This document shows, piece after piece, positions 43,626-55,275 of a DNA stretch of 64,000 nucleotides (its first letter is position 1; the number at the start of each line of letters is the position of its first letter). A program made the translations under genes and the position numbers. Source of the stretch: Ctenosaura bakeri (Eukaryota > Chordata > Lepidosauria > Squamata > Iguanidae); NCBI GenBank assembly GCA_948474755.1, contig CAOLHI010001299.1:337934-401933 (forward strand), written 5' to 3'. The notes below the pieces were generated by a model that saw nothing but the letters and a program-made list of their open reading frames with translations, was not told where the DNA came from and searched no databases.

Positions 43626-43727
43626 ATGTAACAGCAAGCATCCCTCTCTTCATGACTTTTTTTTCTGCATTTTTTATTTTTATTAAATAAAACAAAAAGA
43701 AACACAACAAGAAAGAAAGAAAAAAGA

Positions 43728-43787
43728 GGAAGGAAGGAAGGAAGGAAGGAAGGAAGGAAGGAAGGAAGGAAGGAAGGAAGGAAGGAT
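43728..43787 (+). repeat. (GGAA)n microsatellite
   Basis: About 14 tandem GGAA units after an A-rich leader. Confidence 0.95.
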
Positions 43788-44261
43788 GTATTTTAGAAGA
43801 AGCTTTCAAGTGGCCTCTAGAAGTTTCAAAATGTTTCTGTTTCCTTACGTAAGGCTTATCTGACCAGGTTATTTTATTTCATATGTGTATAATATTAGCT
43901 TTGACCAAGAAGTTTGCTGAAACACATTGGACTGCACCTTTTTGTGGTGTACAAACCTGTCCCCATTCTTTCTGCGATATTTGTAACTCTGGTACAAAGT
44001 TTCTGTTAAAGAAGTAAATCCCTAGGAATACATCCATTTCATTAACTGAGATATACCTGTAGGTAGGTAGGTAGGGTGTGTGTGTGTGTGTGTGCATGTG
44101 CCTATAAAAGAGTGAGAGAAAGAGGGGAGGGAGAGAGGGAGAGATTGAGAGAGAGATTCAAGACAGCGCTCTCATCCTCATATTTCTTCTCTTGTCCAGC
44201 AAACCAAAGTCCACTCCCCAAGACCTGGGAACCCTAATATTGGGATGCCTCCCTCTTGTGT
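43788..44261. other. Unassigned, with simple repeats
   Basis: TAGG and TG repeats at 44060-44094 and a GA-rich tract at 44108-44160. No gene. Confidence 0.5.
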
Positions 44262-44395
44262 GTATATGAGCCTTCAAGTCACCAGTCACCTTATAGTGAC
44301 CCCATGAATTTTGCTGGGTTTTCTTAGCCAAGGAATATTCAGAGGTGATTTTGCCAACCCCTTCCTCTGAAATATAGACTACAGTTTCTGGTAGT
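44262..44395 (-). mobile_element. Sauria-type SINE 3' part, longer subtype
   Basis: GAGCCTTCAAGTCACC, GTGACCCCATGAATTTTGC, TTTTCTTAGCCAAGGAATA and TTTGCCAACCCCTTCC correspond to the tail and the extra block of the longer SINE subtype. Confidence 0.7.
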
Positions 44396-44514
44396 CGTTG
44401 GCAGTCTCCCCCATCCAAGTCTTTTTTTTTCCCTGAAGTTTTTCTGTACTTTTGCAAACCTTGAGAACCCCAAAGGAATCTCCCACTTATGCAAAGATAG
44501 TACTATTTTAGGCA

Positions 44515-44625
44515 GAGCTTGGAAACATTACTGTTTTAGACTAGAATTTCCCTGTGGCCATTCTGGCTGAGGGATTTTGGGAATCATAGTTAAAAAAGAA
44601 AGAAAGAAATTCTCCCCTCTAAGCT
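44515..44625. repeat. Family C hairpin
   Basis: GAGCTTGGAAACATTACTG and AATTCTCCCCTCTAAGCTC at the ends, TAGACTAGAATTTCCC and TTTTGGGAATCATAGTTA as inner arms, around GTGGCCATTCTGGCTGAG. Confidence 0.6.
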
Positions 44626-44635
44626 CTGATTATGG

Positions 44636-44800
44636 CTACATAATTAGAGAACCGATTTACTATTAGCCTAATGGGTGTATGGCGATAATTTCAATGCATG
44701 AAAATGGATAGGCTTTCTGATATCTGAAGTGAAGTGAAAGCATGTGGGTGTTTTAAACTGATTACAGTGTGTAGCCGCTAACTATTTGAAATATGAGCAG
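44636..44800. other. Candidate conserved non-coding element
   Basis: CTACATAATTAGAGAACCG, TATTAGCCTAATGGG and GGCGATAATTTCAATGCATG occur in repeat-free AT-rich sequence. Function and conservation are unproven. Confidence 0.25.
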
Positions 44801-44869
44801 AAAGTCCAGAGCAGATCACCTCCCCATTGATATGGAAGCCACTGCCTAATTTCATTCTCAAAGGAAACA

Positions 44870-45059
44870 GTTTTCCTCCCACACTGTGAGAAAATGTTCA
44901 AAAAGGGTGCAGTTTCCAGAGACTGTTCACAGTTTGAGGGTTATACCTTGCAAAATTTGCATGCAGCATTTTTGTGATAATTTTTTTAAATCTGTGAATT
45001 TTCCACTTATGCAGGTATCTTGCACCCCTAACCCTAGTGAATGCGGAGAGCTGACTGTA
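44870..45059. repeat. Tigger-like end fragment
   Basis: Ends TGCACCCCTAACCCTAG, TGAATGCGGAGAGCTGACTG followed by TA, the right terminus seen in the element at 38147-38937. Confidence 0.6.
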
Positions 45060-45084
45060 TATTGTTATAACTGCTTTATTCTGT

Positions 45085-45145
45085 TATAGTTATTGGTTGG
45101 ACTGGGTGGTCTCTGAGGTCCTTTCCAACTCTATGGTTCTGCTTT
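45085..45145 (+). mobile_element. CR1 LINE 3' tail, short
   Basis: GGTTGGACTGGGTGGTCTC, GAGGTCCTTTCCAACTCTA and TGGTTCTG form a degenerate CR1 terminus. Confidence 0.6.
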
Positions 45146-45234
45146 GTGGTTTTAGGACCTAACATTACTTGACTTCATCACTGGCTATCCCTAAAGTGGA
45201 GAATCTTGACTTCAACCCCTGCAACCATAACACA

Positions 45235-45345
45235 GAGCTTGGAATATTTACTTTGGGGTATTATAGCATCTCCAGAAAAAAAAATTCCATCAATGATGGT
45301 GGATTTTGGGAGCTGTAGTCCAAAAAAGTAACTTTTCAAAGGCCT
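45235..45345. repeat. Family C hairpin
   Basis: AGAGCTTGGAATATTTACTT and AAGTAACTTTTCAAAG ends, with TTTTGGGAGCTGTAGTCC as an inner arm. Confidence 0.55.
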
Positions 45346-46799
45346 CACAATCAGGGCATGGTTGTGGAAGACAAACTGTGGGAAATGAATATGCTCCCTA
45401 TCTTGTATGATGGCTGGGCTTCAGCACAGCTGCTGCCTTGGCAATCCCATGGACCGCTCCCTCCAAAGAATGAGTGATCATAAAAGACATGAAAGAAATC
45501 ATGAAGATGAACAGTTTCCATTTTCCTTCCTTTTGGCTGAGATGGCAAAAAACCAACCTGCTCCTTAGCAGATTATGACAGGAGGCACATTTTAGAAAGG
45601 AAATTCAGGCTGCAAAGTACTTGTCACAGTCGGAGCATTTCTTTCTTCTTTTTCCCCTTTCTCCTTCCTGTTTCTTGCATCATCAGCATTTATCTTCTTG
45701 GGAAGAGAAGCTGTTGCTTGCATGGCGTTACCCTGATTTCTGGGGTCCCTTGGGGGAGACACCTCAATGTGCTGTACATGATGGGGAATGGAAACTAGCC
45801 AGAGCACAAGCAATAGCAATGCGAGAGGCAGGGTAAGCTAGCGGGGTCTTTTACTCAGTTTTTACGGGGTCAGGCCAAGCCAAAAACCAAACAAAGATGT
45901 CCAGTAAAATGATTTTATTGAATGAAAGTCTCACGCTCAATGCACTCATTCACACACTCACTCAAGACCTATTAAGAAGCAAAAGAGAGGAAACTGGATA
46001 GGGGAACATTGAAGGGGTTGTAACTGGGGTAATACTGCACCTTTTCCTGAAGTCCTTGGTCCGGAAAAAACAGCGGAGAAGTGGAGCTCAGCATGGAAAG
46101 GGCTGAGAGGATTACTCAACAGATGGAGAAACAGTCTGTTGGGATGACCAGGAGTGATCCAAAGAACCACTCAAAAACTGGACTGTTTGTAGGAGGAAAA
46201 GTACCTGGAGGGCTAATCCTTTCCTGGGGAGAACAATGGGTGTTACAATGAGAAAGAAGCTCCACAATGGTAACTTCCTTTGCATGATGAGATTACAAGG
46301 TGTTGCCAAAGTCTCAGGATCTTCGGCTGCATTGGGTTGTGGTGTGACTTCATGTAAATGGTCTTTGCCTGATAGATTTTATTGCTATCGGTGCTCAGCT
46401 TGCGGAAAACACGCTAATCACCTCAAGTTGGCTTCTCAGGGGCTAAGGACCCTTTGTCTACTGTGGGTTTGCACAGCTTGAGGTCTCCTAGGGTTACGTG
46501 ACTGGGAATTTTACCGGCCTGACTTGGTTTTTGATCATTCGACCATTGCTGCCTACATGCTCATCCGGGCGACCTCTCAGGCACATGGAATCATATTTTA
46601 ATATCAAAATTGAAAACCCTGGGACAGGGTTTTCCAGTGGGATAATAATGGGAAGACCCTAAAAGACACAGATACTCCAGCACGTATCTCATTCTTCAAC
46701 GTGGTGCAAAGCGCATTCAACTTCCACTGTTTCCCCTTCTCGATGCCTTGCTTTGAATAATAAAATATGCTGATCCTCTTTATATAGCCCTGGACTTTC
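45346..46799. other. Unassigned non-coding stretch
   Basis: No gene or named repeat recognised in about 1.4 kb. Confidence 0.3.
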
Positions 46800-47070
46800 A
46801 TGGTGAGGAGAAGAAACTCTCAAAGAACTTTACTTCTCGAAAGCCAGATGAATCAAGTCCCTTCAGGGTCCCAGCAGTTGCTAGTGGCTTCCATGTCAGC
46901 AGGTCAGTGCATCCATTCCAAGTTTTATTCTGTATCTTCAAGGAGCTATCCAACATGCTGAACCTGATTCCAGGGCTAGGTTTCAACATCTTGGGTAAAT
47001 CCTTTGACATTTTGAATAGAACCAGGAACAGATTCACTGTACCCAGTGTCTCAAGATCCACCAGCTATCC
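46800..47070. repeat. Family E palindrome
   Basis: CAGCAGTTGCTAGTGGCTTC, GCATCCATTCCAAGTTTTAT, AAGGAGCTATCCAACATGC, then TTGAATAGAACCAGGAACAG and ATTCACTGTACCC, a diverged family E. Confidence 0.45.
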
Positions 47071-48515
47071 CTGTCCATTAGCACATCCTGCTTACATTGC
47101 AATGAAGCTGCCCTGCTTGGAAAAATATAAAGCATTTGGGGTGAGCTTTTAAAAAAATAATTCCCTGCCGGAGCTCTGGTATTCCAGTGAATGTGAAGTC
47201 TCCTCCCTTGCTTCATCTTGACCGTAAGGGAAAGAGTAGATCCATAGCAACCATCACAGCTCCAGGATGGTCCCTTGGAATGCATAAATGTATGGATATT
47301 GAGCGAACCTAGAGAAAGTATAACAACTCTTTATTGGTATCCGTCTTCTAAGGAGTCAAAAATCAAATGTGTGACCTATTACCCCTTTTCTAAGCTGTTG
47401 TAGTTGTGGTAGTTTGTGTAGTTAGTTAGTTGCTTAGTTTAGTCAATAGATATATTGGTGCACTGTTTCATTATATCTGTTATATATATTTTTAAATATG
47501 TTTTGAATATTTTTGTTTTAAGAAAGGATTGCTCTTGTCAAGTCAGGACAGTTGAAGGATATGCTGAACTTGTCAGCCTATTCCATCCCAACTGGGTTTC
47601 TGAGATCGCAGGGCCTTGACCCTCTTCTCTAGTTCTTAGGATGGGGAAGGAATCTCACGGCGAGAGCACTGCTTTGGAATGTGTGTGTGTACACATATAC
47701 ATATATTTGTTGTTACTTAGATTTGGTGTTTCTATATTAATGGTATGCTCTGCTGATGCTGAAGGTCTCATACTTAATAACATCACCGGGGGTTCTCCCC
47801 CGTAACATTTTCTTTATAGCATCACCATGTCCTGCCTACCTGACATCCCAAGGAGCTATCACTGGGTCTCAGATTTTGGCCTCAAAATCTCATAGGCTGG
47901 GATAGGACTGATCTGGCAACCCTAACATGAGCAGTTGGTCCAAAGAAAATTTTAATCCTGCCAAATATTGTCCTAGTTTGTTTCAGAGATCTCAATTTTT
48001 CAGCATACACTCTGAGATGCCCTGGCTGCCCTGAGTTAAGAATGCCTTCTGTCTTTTATTATTAAACATACTGTCTGCCTCTTACTGTCACGCCGCGCAA
48101 AAAGAATCATACATTTGTAATAGGTTCTTTTCTAATGTGTGTATAAAAGCAACCTATATATGTATATATAGCAACCTTCTTCCCCATGAATCGCAAAACA
48201 GATTTCACAGATATAAATAGTTACCAGGCTGAACAATACGTGGTAGCCACAATCTTTTTCTTAGCTGATTTCAGATCCTTATTCAAATGAACATGTTCCC
48301 TTTTTTCTGAAAAGTGAACATTCACACCAGATGCTAGAGACACGGTATGTGTGGCACATCCCACAATGCATCAGGCAAAGGCCTGTATATATAGGACACC
48401 TATATACACCTGTTGGAAAAGAAGAAAAAGGGCCATGATTGGTCAATTCCCAATTATACCAATGAGGTGAGGTTGCTTTCTTGAAGGGCTGCCTTTAAAT
48501 CAGGCAGTGGGCAAG
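47071..48515. other. Unassigned, AT-rich
   Basis: AT-rich and TATATA-like stretches at 47440-47520, 47685-47710 and 48155-48175. A family D-like end word TCAGGACAGTTGAAGGATATG is at about 47541-47561. No gene. Confidence 0.35.
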
Positions 48516-49015
48516 TGTCAGGAGTCCCAGGGACACATAGGTCCTCCCCAGGGGACTTTGGAAGGCCATCCTCACAGCTCCCAGATGCTCCCAAGTGGAT
48601 GTTGTAGGTGCTGGCTGGCTGTTGTCAGGTAATGGAGTGCCAAGATATTCAGCAAGCAAACGGATATAGCTTAGCAGTCCAATAAAGCTTGCTTGATCAG
48701 GATGAAGTAGAAGTGAAGTCCAGTGTTGGTCCAAAGGTCAGGAATCCAGCAGGCAGCAAGATCAGACAGTCCAAAAGTCAGAGAAAGCAGACAAACAGCA
48801 AGCAGGGAATCTGTAGCCCACACAAAGGCAAGGGGTGGCAAACACATGTTTTGTTTCTGGTGTCGAGCCAACGCCCTGTGCTTTCCTTGAAAAGGCTGGA
48901 GCCAGCTGGCTCTCATCTCAGCCTGATTAGCTCTTGGTGTGTTTGTGTCTGCTTGTCCTCCTTTGAGGCTGCTGTTCACCTGGAGAAGCTGACTTCTGAC
49001 TCCTGACTCCTGACA
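48516..49015. mobile_element. Candidate solo LTR, 500 bp
   Basis: Starts TGTCAGGAGTC and ends GACTCCTGACA, an 11-bp inverted terminal repeat of the TG...CA type used by LTRs. AATAAA lies at about 48681 on the plus strand. GTGGG is found directly after the right end and four bases before the left end, so the duplication is unclear. No internal region or second LTR is visible nearby. Confidence 0.4.
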
Positions 49016-49176
49016 GTGGGTATTCAGGCCTAGGAGGGCTGTTTTGAGACTAGGAGAGGCCTTTCTTACTATATATACCTGACAGTCAACTTTTGGTCAT
49101 TTCCTGTGAAACAAGGCATCTCCTAAAACAACTTGCGGGTTCCAAATGTGTAGAAATTGCCGCCTCAAGCAAAAAT

Positions 49177-49357
49177 GTGTGCATGGTGTAATGGTTTGAG
49201 CATTGGGCTACGATTTTGGAGACCAGGGTTCAATTCTCCACTTGACCATGGAAACTCACTGGGTGACACATCACACACTCTCATCCCCATAAAACCCAAT
49301 AATAGTTCACCTTAGGGTCATCATAAGTCAGAAACGAGGGTGCACAACAACAACAAA
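49177..49357 (+). mobile_element. Sauria-type SINE
   Basis: GCATGGTGTAATGGTTTGAG, GAGACCAGGGTTCAATTC, ACTCACTGGGTGACAC, CACCTTAGGGTCATC, AGTCAGAAACGAG and a CAACAACAACAA tail. Confidence 0.85.
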
Positions 49358-50306
49358 ATATATAGGGAGATCCTGGAGTGTGGGGAAAAACCCAGCCGTG
49401 GGGCTATATGTAGTCTGCATTCTTCACTTTCCCCACCTCTATGCTAAATCAAAACAGTGACCAAACCAAAACCATCTATCGTGTACCTGCATAACTTGTG
49501 ACCTACCAAGCCAGTTGTCAGTGTGAAAAATATACATTCCCTGTTGGGCATATTCGTTTTTGCTACTTATCCAACAGGTTAGAGACCAGACAGCACTGTC
49601 AAAAAGTGGAAATGGTCGAAAAGCCATCTACTGTAGGGAACAGGAAGGACTTACAGAGGTTTGGCTCAGTTGGGACTGACCACATGCAGGCTGTGTATAA
49701 AGTCTCTCAGCTGGCTTGATGCCTTCCCCCGCCACCCCAACCTCACTTTGCAAGCAGCACAAGTGAGCCTCCACAGGCAAAAAGACCAATGGAAAGCTGC
49801 TGTTTCGATGCTTGCAGTACAGACAAGTTCCATTAATTCAACCAGAGGATCAACTCTTTCTGTAGGCAAGACTTGGGACCACATGCACATGTAGGCAGGT
49901 CCAAGCCAGACTCTGTAGGCGAGAAGAATTGATGAAAGAGCCAACTCCATGTAGAATTAAAGGAACTTGTCCTTAATTTGGAAGCTTCCAAAGAGTGAGT
50001 TGTCAGATGAAGGGGTAGCAAAAGGCAGGGGCTACCTGTAATTGGAAAAGTCAGTGGAAATATTAAACAGCCAATTTTGTGGTGCCTTTAGACAAGGCAG
50101 TGGACCATACTTGGAACACAGTATCCCCTTTGATTATTACACCTTAAAAGGGAAAATGGAAATGGTACAGGAAACAGCCAAAATGATCAAAGATTTGGAG
50201 CAGTAGCCCTGTGAGGATTGCTGACAACTTCTGGGGTTGTATAGACAGGAGAGAAAATGAGTAAAAAGAAATGTGATGGAAATATATAATACTAGGCATG
50301 CACACC
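49358..50306. other. Unassigned non-coding stretch
   Basis: No feature recognised. Confidence 0.3.
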
Positions 50307-50650
50307 CTCCAACATTTTAACGATGAAAATCAAGACACATATGCCCAAGCCACATGTGAGGTCAAGGTGGCAGAAGTTATTAATGGTGATGAACACAGCA
50401 GGAAGAAGCAGCAGCAGCAGTTTGCTTTTGCCTGAGCTGACAAGGAGGGGCCAAATTTCTGCCCCCTCTTCTGCTCTCCTCGCTGCTGCATTAACTGAGT
50501 GCAAACTACTTTTGCATTTTGAACTCAGTTTGTGGCACCTGAAAGGGGGGAAAGTGGGAGGAGGAGAGAGAAACTGGGACATTTTAAAAGCTGCTGAAAA
50601 AGCGGGATAGCAGAGGATTAACTGGGACTCTCCCAGCCAAATTAGGACCA
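50307..50650 (+). repeat. Family D repeat
   Basis: Left terminus CACACCCTCCAACATTTTAA, then CAAGGTGGCAGAAGTTATTA, TTTGCTTTTGCCTGAGC, AAACTACTTTTGCATTTTG, GGGAGGAGGAGAGAG, AGCTGCTGAAAAAGCGGG, CAGCCAAATTAGGACC. The right terminus is degraded. Confidence 0.7.
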
Positions 50651-51361
50651 CCTCTGATCTTGCTTGGCCACTCATGTCCAGCGAAATGCTGGAGAGTCTA
50701 TAACATCCAAAACCAGGCAAATGATTTGCATCCACCCCAGCATTAAAAATAGAATGATCTCCAATTCAACCACTAACCATGGGGTGTCTTTTTGTGAGAT
50801 TCAAGAAGTCTTCTCCTTCTGACTAATGATAAGGCTGGCAGGGCTGACCCTGCTAAGAAAGTAGGGGCCATGGCCGCTCCAAGTTGCTATTGGATGCCAT
50901 TCATGACAGAACTGAGAAACAAAGTGCAGGAGAGCATTTTCAGCATGATGGATTCCTGGAAAATGATCTGGCCAAAATCAAAGAACCCACTAGCATAGCT
51001 TGGGATGGTGACTTGTTGGACTTGAGCAGTTTAGAACCCCCTCCAGTCCAGTCTCCATGCTGGCTGGGTGATTTTGGGAGCCACAGTCCACAAGAATCAT
51101 TTGCCTAGGATCTGGTCAATGAAGTCTAGTGAGGGAGCATGCCACTGTATTAAGAGATGGGGCCCCCTCAGTTTGCAAGACTATACCTTGTGCACAGAAA
51201 GTCCCAGCCGATACAATCCCAGGCACCTCTAGTTATAAGGGTCAGATATGGGGACAGTTTTTGTCTAGCTGAGATCTTCCAAAGCAGCTGACCATCAGAG
51301 CAGACATTACTGGACTAGATAATCTAAGCTGCTATAAGGAAGCTTCCTATATTCCTACAGC
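50651..51361. other. Unassigned non-coding stretch
   Basis: A family C-like word (TTTTGGGAGCCACAGTCC) at about 51073-51090. Nothing else. Confidence 0.3.
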
Positions 51362-51468
51362 AAAGCTTGGGAAATGACTGTTTTGGACTACAACTCACTC
51401 AGCCAGTGGCCATACTGGCTGGAGGATTCTGGGAGCTGTAGCCTTGAAAAGTAACTATTCCAAGCTCT
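51362..51468. repeat. Family C hairpin
   Basis: AAAGCTTGGGAAATGACTG and GTAACTATTCCAAGCTCT ends; inner TTTGGACTACAACTC and GATTCTGGGAGCTGTAG around CAGTGGCCATACTGGCTG. Confidence 0.65.
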
Positions 51469-51997
51469 CTCCTACATGACTGCCTTCCTATCAGCATTGC
51501 TGCTAATACTGAGTGACAATCTGATCTCCCTCTTTGTACTTTACCCAGCTTGGCTGAGAAAGCAAACAATGACTGAGAAAACCTAGCGCATTGCAAAATT
51601 TGGCATGTGTGAATGAAACCACAGAGTTGCAAAGTTCACATCAATCATACGTTCAGCAGAAGCACAGGTCTGAGGCAACATGCGGTGGCACGGGCCCAGA
51701 CCCAAGACCTGGAGGTGGAAGTGCTGCCAGATGAAAAAAAGATGGTGCAACTGGCCAAGTAGGAGAACTGCCTCCCCCTGAGAAATCAATTGGCCATTGC
51801 ATAACTCACAAGTATTACTTTCTGTCAGGAGCAGAAGTGAACCACCAATTGACCCCAAGCTAGTGAAAGGTATTTTTAGGAACCAGAGCTTCAAGAACCA
51901 TCTCCCAAATAGGCGCTGCTCAGTCCCCTGTGCTTATCGTAGTATGAGGCGAGACAGAGCAGCTAGCTGCATCTTTAAAATGTTTAAAATGTACAGA
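51469..51997. other. Unassigned non-coding stretch
   Basis: No feature recognised. Confidence 0.3.
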
Positions 51998-52109
51998 GTA
52001 CAGAGGTTCTCAGCCTCTGGTCCTCTAGATGTTTTGGGCATCAACTCCCACAAACCCCAATCATTGGTCATAGTGTCTGGGATTTCAGAGAGCTGAAGTC
52101 CAAAACATA
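51998..52109 (+). repeat. hAT-like end fragment (MER5-like)
   Basis: CAGAGGTTCTCAGCCTCTGG, TCCTCTAGATGTTTTGGGC and CAACTCCCACAAACCCC match the left end of Charlie-type hAT elements. The opposite end is not seen. Confidence 0.5.
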
Positions 52110-52615
52110 TGGGCTGAGATCCTGTTGGTGTCACACACCTGTACAGAAGTTCTCTGACACGTGTGGTTGTGCTTTTTTAGACACCATATAATGAACATAT
52201 TCATTTCATGATTGTGTAAGCAAACATCCTCTTGTAAGCATCCTATTGGTAGTTCCAATTTAAGGAGAGTCATTGAGCGCATTGGGTTTACCTCCATGTT
52301 CAGTCACCATTCAACAAATGACTCAGGGGATCTGTTCAGAACTAACCAACAGGATTCCAGCCATGTGGTTATGTCTTCTAGGATGCTACATAACTATTCA
52401 TCAGTGTTTTCAGTGTACAATTTGATCCACTGGGATTACAGAAAGAGCTATTCTGCATTCCCTGCTGCACAATAGGACAATAAGCAGTCACACTGCCAGA
52501 TACACCATTGGTAACATAATGTTGGTATTCAGCAGAAAGATGGTGTAGCCATCGTCTGAATATGTGAGTATAGATTTACACTATTCAAGAATGATGTCAG
52601 CCAAGGATTACTGAG
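52110..52615 (+). repeat. Family H repeat, uninterrupted relative
   Basis: GATCCTGTTGGTGTCAC, GCATCCTATTGGTAGTTCC, TAACTATTCATCAGTG, GGGATTACAGAAAGAGC, GACAATAAGCAGTCACAC and GTATAGATTTACACTATTC. It provides the empty-site comparison for the insertion at 26049-26851. Confidence 0.6.
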
Positions 52616-53565
52616 AACCACTAGTGTAGCTCAACCTTTCCATGAAACCTGGATGTGCTAACAAACCTTAAGAAAAGATTGGAGAACCCAATCTGAGGTG
52701 CCACCACCAACTGTGAGGATGATATCAGATAGTCATATCAGGTGGTGCACTTCTAGAACCAGAAGTTTTCTTCCTATCCACTCAAGTGCATGAAGTGGGG
52801 CTACACCCATATTTGGTCCCTTTAAGAGTTCCAGATGGTTATCATCCCTGAATTCTGGCAGATATCAACCCCTCCCATTGCTTCTGGAATTCTTGCTTCC
52901 TCCTCCTCCTCTGTGTCTGGACCAGTAGAGAAACTCCAGCGCTTTGCCCTTGCTTGAAAGCAAGCCAGGTCTTCAGCTCCATGTGTACCAGATTAGTCTG
53001 GCAATTTGTCATTGCTAGAGACACTCATCCTACAGTTGCTCCATCTTGTATTTTTGCCTATATAAGAAAGAGAGTACTTGTAGTCCCAAATGGAGGCCCT
53101 TTTTGCACCTTACCTCATTCTGGTTTCATCGCAAGGGGATCACACAAGACTCACTTCCTCTCCGCTTCCCTGCTGCACCAGCTCCGTGCTGGGCAGAAGG
53201 AAGCATGAGGGCTCTGCCCCTTCTTTCCACAGCACAGCCAGGTGCTTTCCCAGGCTGCACTGGGGGAGGAAGCGAGATGGGCGTGTGTTCAGAGGTTCCC
53301 CACACAAGGTAAGTGCAGGTGGGGAACAGGAGGGACACGCGATTGTGCATCATTTTCAGCAACGAGCCGAAAATGATATACTGTATGATCGCCACCGAAT
53401 GGCCTTGGGAGTATCACGTCATTGCGAGGACATCATGTGGAACGGTCCTTGCCAATCCCGCAGCACTCCCGAGGCCATTTCGCAACAGGACTGGCGTGTG
53501 AAAAGGACCGGAGTCAGGAAGACAGAAGCAGGGTGCTCTGTAAGGTCCAAGCAGAGTTAGGAAGA
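52616..53565. other. Unassigned non-coding stretch
   Basis: Open frames of up to 156 residues at 53090-53560 overlap in several frames and lack domains. No gene called. Confidence 0.3.
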
Positions 53566-53662
53566 GTTACCATTTGGGAATACAACTCCCAGAATCCTTA
53601 CTCAACTTGGCCCCAGTCATGCTAGCTGTGGGAGGATTCTGAGAGTCGTAGGCTGGAACGTG
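53566..53662. repeat. Family C hairpin
   Basis: AATACAACTCCCAGAATCC and GGATTCTGAGAGTCGTAGGC around CATGCTAGCTGTGGG. Confidence 0.6.
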
Positions 53663-55193
53663 ATTGGTTTATCAAGTATGTGGCCAGGTACAATGGCAAC
53701 CTGTGGTCTTCCTAGGCACAAGAATCCAAGAAGGGCAGAAGGAGAATGGAAAAACCACTGGCCCCAAGCTAGTATTGATATGCAAACATATAGAGCATGG
53801 AAACATCCTTTTTTTTTTTTCTAGAACGCCCTAGCCCCAGAAACTGTAATCCTCCCAAAAAACTTTTTGAAGCTGTAGAAACAGTTCATTTAGGTCAAGC
53901 TAATTCTACACTTAGCATCATAAACAATTATGACAGCCAACTAGAGGTGTACTACAGAGAGGGATGAGGACATTCTGCATTCCCAAATGAAGTTTTTTTT
54001 TTCAGTCCCCAAATTCCTAGTGTTGCAATAACTTAAAACATCAGATGCACTTTTTAGAAATAGTGTGTTGACATCCAAAGAAAAGGGGCAAGCAAAGTCA
54101 CCAAGGGAATGTGAACACAGGAAATGTAAAGAGTTCAAGGTGTGAATGATTTTCACTGTCTCATTCCCTGCAATGCTAGAAATTTGGAGAATGAAGGAAA
54201 ATCACTGATGGTACAAAACTCAAGTTAATTTATCTGGAAGCAGTAACAACAACAACAAAAGTAGTAATAGTAGTAGTCATCATAATAATAGTAATAGTAA
54301 TAATATCATCATCATTGTTGTCATCATCATCATCATCCCAGTGAGGGCAATTGAGAGCAAAAATTCAGTAGTATGGAGAGGGGGGGAAGGCCTTTTCTCC
54401 GCTGCCGTTCCTATGTCCTTCACTGCAGTTTTCTTTCTGACTTAGTGGGAGAGCACACATCGGAAAGCCCTTCCCCTCCACTTTTCCATGCCTGATAGCC
54501 TCACCACAACAAGCTGCATTCCCTGCTCTATAAGGGTAATGGAGCTCTTGTTACCCAACCAGCCATGGTGGTGTTTGAGATGAAAGAGCAAAGGTTTTTC
54601 CTTTCTTTTTAAATGAATGACACTAGATATTCGACAAGGACCAATTTAATAATTGCCCAATATGCCCAGGCCTCTGTCAGTGGGCTCTAGTTGGGGAGTT
54701 GTGTCTGAGCAGTGGTCAATGGCTAAATCTAGCCACTCCTTGTACTCCTCACACAAGAGGGAATCTTGAAGAGGGACACTGTGGGAAACTCATGGGGCAT
54801 CTAGAATAGAACACATGGTAGTTTTAGGCCTTCCAGTGTTACTCCTGAAAAAAAAGAACTCAAGAAATTAAGATGGGGAACCCAGACAGATCTCAGCAAG
54901 GAACAAGGCCAGAGCACGAGGGCCCCAAGAGCCTGCCAGGCATTGCCAGTTGCTGAAACTAGCTTTTGCTTTAAGCCTGCAAAATGTGGGAGGATTATGC
55001 TATGTGTGACGGAAAACATCCAGAGGAAGGCTATTCTCAAGGAAAGGATGAGTTATGCCAACCACAGGCTGATGGGGGCTGTAGTCCAAAACAGCTGGAG
55101 AGCACCAGGTTACCTATCTTGCTAATTTGCAAAGTTCCCCCACTTCACTTCCCATCTTTTCCTTCCCTCCTGCACTATCTCTCACAATTGTAT
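53663..55193. other. Unassigned, with trinucleotide tracts
   Basis: ACA and AGT/ATA/ATC tracts at 54245-54340 and a T run at 53808-53820. A family C-like arm GGGGCTGTAGTCCAAAACAG lies at 55075-55095. No gene. Confidence 0.35.
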
Positions 55194-55275
55194 ACAGTAG
55201 ACCCTCAACTTTCACAAGAGTTCAGGATGCAGAACCCTTGAGAAAGTTAAAAAAAAACACCTACAAATAACTTCT
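55194..55275 (+). repeat. Tigger-like left end fragment
   Basis: TACAGTAGACCCTCAAC then TTTCACAAGAGTTCAGG and ATGCAGAACCC, matching the TA-CAGTTGGCCCTC terminus at 31421. Confidence 0.6.
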
